Positions 9,775 through 21,700 of a DNA stretch of 64,000 nt are shown one piece after another (within the stretch, counting starts at the first letter, position 1; every line of letters starts with the position of its first letter). The stretch comes from Flavobacterium sp. CFS9 (GTDB lineage: Bacteria > Bacteroidota > Bacteroidia > Flavobacteriales > Flavobacteriaceae): NCBI RefSeq assembly GCF_041154745.1, contig NZ_AP031573.1, forward strand, positions 4,836,001-4,900,000, read 5' to 3'. Below the pieces are notes generated by a model. The model saw nothing but the letters and a program-made list of their open reading frames with translations. It did not search any database and had not been told where the DNA came from. The position numbers and the translations under genes are program-made.

Positions 9775-12700
9775 TATATTGTTATTATTTTTTTATAAGT
9801 GATGTCTTGGCTTTCTTTTTCTTTAATTTCTTTGTGCCTCAAATAGGTCCCTAATTCTTCTATTCTTGTGAATTCAAATATATCTTTGATTGTAATTTCA
9901 ATCTCAAATTCCTTACGGATCATCGAAACTAAACGTGTAGCCAGTAAACTATGACCTCCGAGCTCAAAAAAGTTATCATGAATCCCTATTTGTTCTACAC
10001 CTAACAGGTTTTGCCAGATTGCTGCCAACTGCTCTTCTGTCTCATTACGCGGAGCGACGTATTCGGTACTCGATAAGTCTGAACCATCCGGATCCGGCAA
10101 TACTTTTTTATCCAGCTTTCCGTTACTGGTGAGCGGCATTTTTTCTAAAGTCACCCACAATTGAGGAACCATGTATTCCGGTAAGCTCAACTTTAATTGG
10201 TTTTGTAGTCGCTCTTTGTCTAATGCTCCTTCTAAAACTACATAACCTACCAGACGTTTATTGCCTGCTGTATCTTCTTTGGCCAAAACACAACATTGGT
10301 TTACGCCCACTAAAGAAGACAAGGCGTTTTCGATCTCGCCTAATTCTATTCGATAGCCGCGGATTTTAACCTGATCGTCTTTTCTGCCGATGTATTCTAT
10401 GTTTCCATCCGGAAGCCAACGCGCTAAATCACCTGTCTTATAAATTCGCTCTCCCTCTTTGAATGGATTTGCTATAAATTTTTCCTTTGTTAATTCTTCC
10501 TTGTTCAAATATCCTCTGGCTACCTGAGCTCCTCCAATACACAATTCGCCAATTACACCTATTGGTACTAATTGATTTTGATGATCTAAAACATATAAAC
10601 TGGTATTGGCTACCGGTTTTCCAATTAAAACCTGAGATAAAACATCTTCCAGAGGTACTTCCCATGAACTCACATCAATTGCAGCTTCTGTAGGACCATA
10701 TAAGTTATCTAATCGAACATTCCTGAATTTTTCTTTAAATAAGAGTACCTGATCTACTTGTAAAGCCTCTCCACTACACAGAACCTGTTTTAACGATTTA
10801 CAGTCTCCTAAATTAATATCTTCTAAGAAAACTCTCAACATCGAAGGAACAAAATGAATCGTTGTGATGTTTTCCTTTTCTATAATATGCTTTAAATATT
10901 CAACATCTTTATGTCCTTCGGGTTTGGCAAAAACCAATCGTGCTCCACAGCTAATAGCCCATAAAAATTCCCATACCGACACATCAAAACTAAAAGAGGT
11001 TTTCTGTAGAATTGCATCATCACTCTTAAGCTGATAATGGGATTGTGTCCATAATAGACGATTCACAATACCACTATGTTCATTCATCACTCCCTTAGGT
11101 GTACCGGTACTTCCTGAGGTATATATCACATATGCTAAATTAGAGGCCGTCAGCACAGTACTAAGCTCTACTGTTGGATAACCTGAGATAAGATCCCAAT
11201 CTTTATCCAGACACAGAACGGATATATCCTCACCTCTGTTTATAACATTACAACTGGTTTGACTGCTTAAAACCAAATCAATACCAGCATCTTTAAGCAT
11301 ATAAGCGATACGATCTGTTGGATACTCCGGATCAATAGGAACATAAGCGCCTCCTGATTTTAAGATCCCAAGAATACCAATTAGCATTTCTAAACTGCGC
11401 TCCAGACAGATCCCTACAAGAGTATCGGGTTTTACACCCTGCTCGCGTAAATAGTGTGCCAACTGATTGGAGCGCTCGTCTAATTCTTTGTAGGTTAGTT
11501 TTGCATCTTCATAAACAACTGCAATAGCCGTTGGTGTTTGCTTAACCTGCTCGGTAAATAAATCAACTATTGTCTTATCTGATGGATAGGCAGCTTCAGT
11601 GTTATTGAAAACATTCAATAATTGATGCTCTTCTGCCTGGCTAAGCATGGACAGAGTACTGATTGGTTGTTTGGTACTGCTTACAATACTTTGCAATAAT
11701 TCCTGATAATGCAGCAGCATACTCTCGATTGTAGCCTTATCAAATAAAGCTGTGCAATAATTTACCGCTAATGAAATACCATTGTTATTTTCTGATGCAC
11801 TAAATGTCAAATCAAACTTAGAACTAACCGTATCAAACTCATATTCAGAAATAATAATATTATTTAATTTGTTCTCTTTTTGGACTTGATTATCTCCCTC
11901 ATTTTGTAATACAAACATCACCTGAAACAGCGGACTCATGCTCCTATCACGGCTTGTAACCACACGATCTACCACCTTCTCAAATGGGGTTAACTGATGG
12001 TCGTAACCTTCTAAAGTGGTTTGTTTTACTCTTGACAACACATCCTTAAAACTCGGATCGCCGCTCAAATCACTGCGAAGCGCCAAGGTGTTGACAAAAA
12101 AGCCAATCATTCCTTCTAATTCCGCTTGGGTTCGATTTGCAATTGGTGTTCCAACACAAATATCTTCCTGACCGCTGTAACGCGACAACAAGATCTTAAA
12201 AGCGGATAATAAAAGCATAAACAAGGTTACTCCCTCCTCTTTACAGATCGTGTTTAATGATGCGCTCAGCTTCTGATCTAAGACTAAAGAGACAGCTGCT
12301 CCCGCATTGCTCGGAACCGAAGGACGGGGATAATCTATTGGTAAGGACAAAGTACTTACGCCACTTAGTTTGGATTCCCAGTACGACAACTGATCCTCTA
12401 AAACTGCTCCTTCTAAATAGTTGCGCTGCCAAATCGCATAATCAGCATATTGTAAATGAAGTGTTGGTAGATTAGGTGTGCTGTTGGATTGTAATGCACT
12501 ATATAATTGTGTAAACTCATTCACCAAAATTCCCTCTGACCAGCCATCACTGGCGATATGATGAAACACGCATACCAACACATATTTCTGATTCCCTAAA
12601 GTGTATAAACACGCACGCAGTTTGTAATCTTTCGATAAATCAAAAGGTTTATGGGCATAGTCGGCGATCTGATTTTTTAATACGAATTCATCCGATATGA

Positions 12701-15700
12701 TCTCTGTATCCAGTGACCAGCCTTCTGCACTGATGATTTGCTGATAAGCGATACCTTCTTCTGATAAAAGCATGCTGCGTAAGATCTCATGACGCGAAAC
12801 AATACCATGCAGGGTTTGTTCCAACAGCGACATCTCTAAAGCGCCTTCTAAACTCAAAACTATCGGAATATGGTATTCAGTACTGCCCTGAAGCTGATCC
12901 AAAAACCATAGTCGTTCCTGACTAAACGATAAGGGAATACGCTCCGGACGCTCTCCCCCTGTAATAACCGGAAGTAAAATACCTTCTGACTGAGATGATA
13001 AATGAGTTTCTAAGTCTGAGATTGTAGTATGTTCAAATACTTCACGGATAGAAACTTCTCTTTTTAAATCCTTACGAATCATCGAAACTAAACGCGTAGC
13101 GAGCAAACTGTGACCTCCGAGTTCAAAGAAATCATCATGAATTCCTGCTCGTTCTACCCCTAACAGGTTTTGCCAGATTTCAGCTAATTGGGTCTCTGTT
13201 TCGTTGCGGGGCGCTACATATTCTTTACTCGATAGTCCTGAACCATCCGGATCCGGTAATGCTTTTTTATCCAGCTTTCCGTTACCGGTTAATGGCATTG
13301 TATCTAATGCCACCCATAATTGGGGAACCATGTATTGTGGCAGACTTAATTTTAATTGGTTTTGTAATTGCTCTTTGTTCAATGCTCCTTCTAAAACTAC
13401 ATAACCAACCAGACGTTTATTACCTGCTGTATCTTCTTTAGCCAGAACACAACATTGATTTACACCCGCTAAAGAAGACAAGGCGTTTTCGATCTCGCCT
13501 AATTCTATTCGATAGCCGCGAATTTTAACCTGATCGTCTTTTCTGCCGATATATTCTATGTTACCATCCGGAAGCCAGCGTGCTAAATCACCCGATCGGT
13601 ATAATCTGGAAGTTTTATCCGCACTAAACGGATTCGCTATAAACTTCTCATTGGTTAAGTCTTCTCTATTTAAATAACCTCGTGCTACTCCTGCTCCCGA
13701 GATACACAATTCTCCTTCTACTCCTATGGGAACCAAATTTAAATGAGCATCCACTATGTAACATCCTAATGTTGGAATTGCAGTACCTATATTACTGATC
13801 AGACTCTGTGTATCTGTCTCTGTAATCTCTTTGTAAGTGACATGTACAGTTGTTTCTGTGATGCCATACATGTTGATTAGTTTACAATCTGCATAAGAAC
13901 GCTTCCATCTTTCCAAATAAGTAGAATTCAGAGCCTCTCCTCCAAAAATTACATAACGCAGAGAATGTGATGAGCTTTTGGATAAAAATTCTTCCTGAAG
14001 TACGTAAAATGAACCTGGTGTCTGGTTTAAAACTGTTACACCTTCTTTTATTAATAATTCCTTAAAAGAAACAGCATCTTTTGTTAGGGCCTTAGGAACA
14101 ACCACTAAACGGCCTCCATGCAATAAGGCGCCATACATTTCCCATACTGAGAAATCAAAACAAAAGGAATGAAACAAAGTCCAGACATCACCGGACCCAA
14201 AATCATATAACGGGGATTCGTTTTTAAATAATCGAACTACATTTTTATGCGTTATCAAAACTCCCTTAGGTGTACCGGTGCTTCCTGAGGTATATATCAC
14301 ATATGCTAAATTAGAGGCCGTCAATACAGTACTAAGCTCTACTGTTGGATAACCTGAGATAAGATCCCAATCTTTATCCAGACACAGAACGGATATATCC
14401 TCACCTCTGTTTATAACATTACAACTGGTTTGACTGCTTAAAACCAAATCAATACCAGCATCTTTAAGCATATAAGCGATACGATCTGTTGGATACTCCG
14501 GATCAATAGGAACATAAGCGCCTCCTGATTTTAAGATTCCCAAAATACCAATTAGCATTTCTAAACTGCGCTCCAGACAGATCCCTACAAGAGTATCGGG
14601 TTTTACACCCTGCTCGCGTAAATAGTGTGCCAACTGATTGGAGCGCTCGTCTAATTCTTTGTAGGTTAGTTTTTCATCTTCATAAACAACTGCAATAGCC
14701 GTTGGTGTTTGTTTAACCTGCTCGGTAAATAAATCAACAATTGTTTTATCTGATGGATAGGCAGCTTCAGTGTTATTGAAAACATTCAATAATTGATGCT
14801 CTTCTGCCTGGCTAAGCATCGACAGAGTACTGATTGGTTGTTTGGTACTGCTTACAATACTTTGCAATAATTCCTGATAATGCAGCAGCATACTCTCGAT
14901 TGTAGCCTTATCAAATAAAGCGGTGCAATAGTTTAAGACTAATGAAATACCATTGTTATTTTCTGATGCACTAAATGTCAAATCAAACTTAGAACTAACC
15001 GTATCAAACTCATATTCAGAAATAATAATATTATTTAATTTGTTCTCTTTTTGGACTTGATTATCTCCCTCATTTTGTAATACAAACATCACCTGAAACA
15101 ACGGACTCATACTCCTATCACGGCTTGTAACCACACGATCTACCACCTTCTCAAATGGGGTTAACTGATGGTCGTAACCTTCTAAAGTGGTTTGTTTTAC
15201 TCTTGACAACACATCCTTAAAACTCGGATCGCCGCTCAAATCACTGCGAAGCGCCAAGGTGTTGACAAAAAAGCCAATCATTCCTTCTAATTCCGCTTGC
15301 GTTCGATTTGCAATTGGTGTTCCAACACAAATGTCTTCCTGACCACTGTAGCGCGACAACAAGATCTTAAAAGCGGATAATAAAAGCATAAACAAGGTTA
15401 CTCCCTCTTCTTTACAGATCGTGTTTAATGATGCGCTCAGCTTCTGGTCTAAAGCTAAAGAGACAGCTGCTCCCGCATTGCTCGGAACCGAAGGACGGGG
15501 ATAATCTGTTGGTAAGGACAAAGTACTTACGCCACTTAGTTTGGATTCCCAATACGACAACTGATCCTCTAAAACTGCTCCTTCTAAATAGTTGCGCTGC
15601 CAAATCGCATAATCGGCATATTGTAAATGAAGTGTTGGTAGATTAGGTATGCTGTTGGATTGTAATGCACTATATAATTGTGTAAACTCATTCACCAAAA

Positions 15701-18700
15701 TTCCCTCCGACCAGCCATCACTGGCGATATGATGAAACACGCATACCAACACATATTTCTGATTCCCTAAAGTGTATAAACACGCTCGCAGTTTATAATC
15801 TTTTGATAAATCAAAAGGTTGGTTGATATAGTGGGCGATCTGATTTTTTAATACTAATTCATCCGACACCACCTCCGTATTCAGTGACCAGCCTTCCGCA
15901 CTGATGATTTGCTGATAAGCGATGCCTTCTTCTGATAAAAGCATACTGCGTAAGACCTCATGACGCGAAACAATACCATGCAGGGTTTGTTCCAACAGCG
16001 ATATCTCTAAAGCGCCTTCTAAACTCAGAACTATCGGAATGTGGTATTCAGTACTGCCCTGAAGCTGATCCAAAAACCATAGTCGTTCCTGACTAAACGA
16101 TAAGGGAATACGCTCCGGACGCTCTCCCCCTGTAATAACCGGAAGTAAAATACCTTCTGACTGAGATGATAAATGAGTTTCTAAGTCTGAAATCGTGGTA
16201 TAGGCAAAAACATCCGCAATTTCAATCTCTTTAGAGAGTTCTTTACGGATCATCGAAACTAAACGCGTAGCGAGCAAACTGTGACCTCCAAGTTCAAAGA
16301 AATCATCATGAATTCCTACTCGTTCTACCCCTAACAGGTTTTGCCAGATCCCGGCTAGCTGTGTTTCTGTATCATTACGAGGAGCTACATATTCTTTACT
16401 CGATAGTCCTGAACCATCCGGATCTGGTAATGCTTTTTTATCCAGTTTTCCGTTACCGGTTAATGGCATTGTATCTAATGCCACCCATAATTGAGGAATC
16501 ATGTATTCAGGCAAACTTAATTTTAATTGGTTTTGTAATTGCTCTTTGTCTAATGCTCCTTCTAAAACTACATAACCTACCAGACGTTTGTTGCCTGCTG
16601 TATCTTCTTTAGCCAGAACACAACATTGATTTACACCCGCTAAAGAAGACAAGGCGTTTTCAATCTCCCCTAATTCTATTCGATAACCGCGAATTTTAAC
16701 CTGATCGTCTTTTCTGCCGATATATTCTATGTTACCATCCGGAAGCCAGCGTGCTAAATCCCCTGTCTTATACATTCGTTCGCCTTCTAAAAAGGGGCTG
16801 TCGATAAATTTCTCATTGGTTAGTTCTTCTCTATTTAAATATCCTCGCGCTACCTGAATACCTCCTACACACAATTCTCCTGTTACTCCTATTGGTAATA
16901 ATCCTAAAGCCTCGTTTACTATATAGATATGGGTGTTTCCCACTGGACGGCCTATATGGATGCGATCTAAGGATTCATAGTGAGTAACCTCTAATACACT
17001 ACAGCCAATAGTGGATTCAGTAGGTCCATATTCGTTAAACAGTTTAACCGATGGATCTAATTCTCCTAAATGAGACAGATCGGAATGGGTTAATTGTTCG
17101 CCACCGATGATGAATCTTTTTAATGGAGAATGACCTAAGTCTCTGAAAAAGGACAAATGTGACGGGGTTAATTTTATAGAGGTAATAGCATCATTTGAAA
17201 CAATGGCCTTCAATACGGAGCTAACATCATTATCTTTGTAGATGTGCAGTTGTCCTCCTGTTAAAAGTGTCAAATAGATACTGGTCTGGGTTAAATCAAA
17301 GGATAAGGAGCTAAATAGGGGGAAACTCTGAGCGTTATCCCCGTCTCCATAACGTGAGATACTGTACGATAAGTAGTTCACCAAACTGTTATGCTCGATC
17401 ATTACTCCTTTTGGATTTCCTGTACTTCCTGAGGTATAAATGACATAAACCAAATCTGATAATTGGATGGTGTTGGTTTTTAAAGCCGGGAATGATGAAG
17501 CCTGGCTTAATACGCTATCAAATTCTACGTCGATAGAAAAAATAGGAACTGCATATTCTATTACATCAAATAAGCTTTCCGATTCTATAATCAGTAATTT
17601 TACATTAGCATCTTTGACTAGAAAAGATTTGCGATTCTCTGGATATTCTTTATCGATCGGAAGGTAACAAGCACCCGCTTTTAGTGTTCCAATTATTGAA
17701 ATAATAGACCAGATACTGCGATCTAACATGAGACCTACAATATCATTGGAGGTGACATGGTAGTGATTTCGTAAGTATAGCGCCAGGTCATTGGATTTTG
17801 CATCTAATTCCTGATAGCTTAATGTTTCGTCTCCACAAACAACTGCAATAGCAGCCGGGGTTTTCTTTACCTGCTCTGCAAATAAATCAACTATTGTTTT
17901 ATCTAATGGATATGCTGCAGTTGTGTGATTGAATACATTGAGTAGTTGATGCTCTTCTGCCGGGGTAAGCAGAGACAGGTTTTTTACAGGCTCTGTAATA
18001 TTCTTTGCAATATTTTGTAACAGTTCCTGATAATGCAATAGCATTCGCTCTATTGTTGTTTTTTCAAATAAAGCGGTGCTGTATACCATGTTCAATGAGA
18101 TACCTCCCTGGTTTTCTGATATATTGAACAATAAGTCAAACTGAGAATTTACCACTTGGGTATCATAAGAGGATAAGCTGAGACCTTTTAGAGCAACAGG
18201 GTTGCTTTCCTGATTATTCTGTAAAGAAAACAATACCTGAAACAATGGACTCATGTTTCTATCACGGGTTGTAATTACCCGATCTACTACTTTCTCAAAT
18301 GGGGCTAACTGATGGTCGTAGCTCTCTAAAGTGGTCTGTTTTACTCTTGACAATAGGTCCTTAAAACTCGGATTGCCGCTTAAATCACTGCGAAGGGCCA
18401 GAGTGTTGACAAAAAAGCCGATCATGCCCTCTAAATCCGATTGAGTTCTATTGGCGATTGACGTTCCTACGCAAATGTCTTCCTGACCGCTGTAACGCGA
18501 TAATAAAACTTTAAAAGCCGATAATAATAGCATAAACATCGTTACGCCTTCTTCTTTACAGATCGTGTTTAATGATGCACTCAGCTTTTGGTCTATCTCT
18601 AAAGAAACAGCTGCTCCTGCATTGCTTGGAACCAAAGCACGGGCATAATCTGTTGGTAAGGATAAAGTGCTTACTCCTTTTAGTTTGGATTCCCAGTACG

Positions 18701-21700
18701 ATAACTGATTCTCCAGAACTGCTCCTTCTAAATGTTTACGCTGCCAAATGGCATAATCGGCATATTGTAAATGAAGTGTTGGTAGATTAGGGGTGCTGTT
18801 GGATTCAAGGGAACTGTATAGTTCCATAAATTCATGAACCAAGATTTCCCCCGACCAGGCATCACTGGCGATATGATGGAAAACACAGGCCAAAACATAT
18901 TTCTGATTCTCTAAGGTGTATAAACACGCGCGCAGTTTATAGTCTTTAGATAAATCAAAAGGTTTATGGGCATAGTGGGCGATATGATTTTTTAATACTA
19001 ATTCATCCGATACCGTATCCGTATCCAGTGACCAGCCTTCTGCACTGATGATTTGCTGATAACCGATACCTTCTTCTGATAAAAGCATGCTGCGTAAGAC
19101 TTCATGGCGCGAAACAATACCATGCAGAGTTTGCTCCAGCAGCGATATATCCAAGGCCCCTTCTAAACTCAAAACTATAGGGATATGGTATTCGGTACTG
19201 CCTTGAAGTTGATCCAAAAACCATAATCGTTCCTGACTAAACGATAAAGGAATACGAGCCGGACGTTCTTCTGCAACAATACCTGGTAATAAAACCACTT
19301 CAGACTGTGCCGCTATATGGGTTCCTAAGTCTGAGATTGTGGCATGTTCAAATACTTCGCGGATGGATACTTCTATCATCAAAGCCTTACGGATCATTGA
19401 AACTAAACGTGTAGCCAGTAAACTGTGACCTCCGAGCTCGAAAAAGTTATCATAAATTCCTATTTGTTCTACACCTAACAGGTTTTGCCAGATTGCTGCC
19501 AACTGCTCTTCTGTCTCATTACGCGGAGCGACGTATTCGGTACTCGATAAGTCTGAACCATCCGGATCCGGCAATGCTTTTTTATCCAGCTTTCCGTTAC
19601 TGGTGAGCGGCATTTTTTCTAAAGTCACCCACAATTGAGGAACCATGTATTCCGGTAAGCTCAACTTTAATTGGTTTTGTAGTCGCTCTTTGTCTAATGC
19701 TCCTTCTAAAACTACATAACCTACCAGACGTTTATTGCCTGCTGTATCTTCTTTGGCCAAAACACAACATTGGTTTACGCCCGCTAAAGAAGACAAGGCG
19801 TTTTCGATCTCGCCTAATTCTATTCGATAGCCGCGGATTTTAACCTGATCGTCTTTTCTGCCGATGTATTCTATGTTTCCATCCGGAAGCCAACGCGCTA
19901 AATCACCTGTCTTATAAATTCGCTCTCCCTCTTTGAATGGATTTGCTATAAATTTTTCCTTTGTTAATTCTTCCTTGTTCAAATATCCTCTGGCTACCTG
20001 AGCTCCTCCAATACACAATTCACCAATTACACCTATTGGTACTAATTGATTTTGATGATCTAAAACATATAAACTGGTATTGGCTACCGGTTTTCCAATT
20101 AAAACCTGAGATAAAACATCTTCCAGAGGTACTTCCCATGAACTCACATCAATTGCAGCTTCTGTAGGACCATATAAGTTATCTAATCGAACATTCCTGA
20201 ATTTTTCTTTAAATAAGAGTACCTGATCTACTTGTAAAGCCTCTCCACTACACAGAACCTGTTTTAACGATTTACAGTCTCCTAAATTAATATCTTCTAA
20301 GAAAACTCTCAACATCGAAGGAACAAAATGAATCGTTGTGATGTTTTCCTTTTCTATAATATGCTTTAAATATTCAACATCTTTGTGTCCTTCGGGTTTG
20401 GCAAAAACCAATCGTGCTCCACAGCTAATAGCCCATAAAAATTCCCATACCGACACATCAAAACTAAAAGAGGTTTTCTGTAGAATTGCATCATCACTCT
20501 TAAGCTGATAATGGGATTGTGTCCATAATAGACGATTCACAATACCACTATGTTCATTCATCACTCCCTTAGGTGTACCGGTACTTCCTGAGGTATATAT
20601 CACATATGCTAAATTAGAGGCCGTCAATACAGTCCTAAGCTCTACTGTTGGATAACCTGAGATAAGTTCCCAATCTTTATCCAGACACAGAACGGATATA
20701 TCCTCACCTCTGTTTATAACATTACAACTGGTTTGACTGCTTAAAACCAAATCAATACCAGCATCTTTAAGCATATAAGCGATACGATCTGTTGGATACT
20801 CCGGATCAATAGGAACATAAGCGCCTCCTGATTTTAAGATCCCAAGAATACCAATTAGCATTTCTAAACTGCGCTCCAGACAGATCCCTACAAGAGTATC
20901 GGGTTTTACACCCTGCTCGCGTAAATAGTGTGCCAACTGATTGGAGCGCTCGTCTAATTCTTTGTAGGTTAGTTTTGCATCTTCATAAACAACTGCAATA
21001 GCCGTTGGTGTTTGCTTAACCTGCTCGGTAAATAAATCAACTATTGTCTTATCTGATGGATAGGCAGCTTCAGTGTTATTGAAAACATTCAATAATTGAT
21101 GCTCTTCTGCCTGGCTAAGCATGGACAGAGTACTGATTGGTTGTTTGGTACTGCTTACAATACTTTGCAATAATTCCTGATAATGCAGCAGCATACTCTC
21201 GATTGTAGCCTTATCAAATAAAGCTGTGCAATAATTTACCGCTAATGAAATACCATTGTTATTTTCTGATGCACTAAATGTCAAATCAAACTTAGAACTA
21301 ACCGTATCAAACTCATATTCAGAAATAATAATATTATTTAATTTGTTCTCTTTTTGGACTTGATTATCTCCCTCATTTTGTAATACAAACATCACCTGAA
21401 ACAGCGGACTCATGCTCCTATCACGGCTTGTAACCACACGATCTACCACCTTCTCAAATGGGGTTAACTGATGGTCGTAACCTTCTAAAGTGGTTTGTTT
21501 TACTCTTGACAACACATCCTTAAAACTCGGATCGCCGCTCAAATCACTGCGAAGCGCCAAGGTGTTGACAAAAAAGCCAATCATTCCTTCTAATTCCGCT
21601 TGCGTTCGATTTGCAATTGGTGTTCCAACACAAATATCTTCCTGACCACTGTAACGCGACAACAAGATCTTAAAAGCGGATAATAAAAGCATAAACAAGG

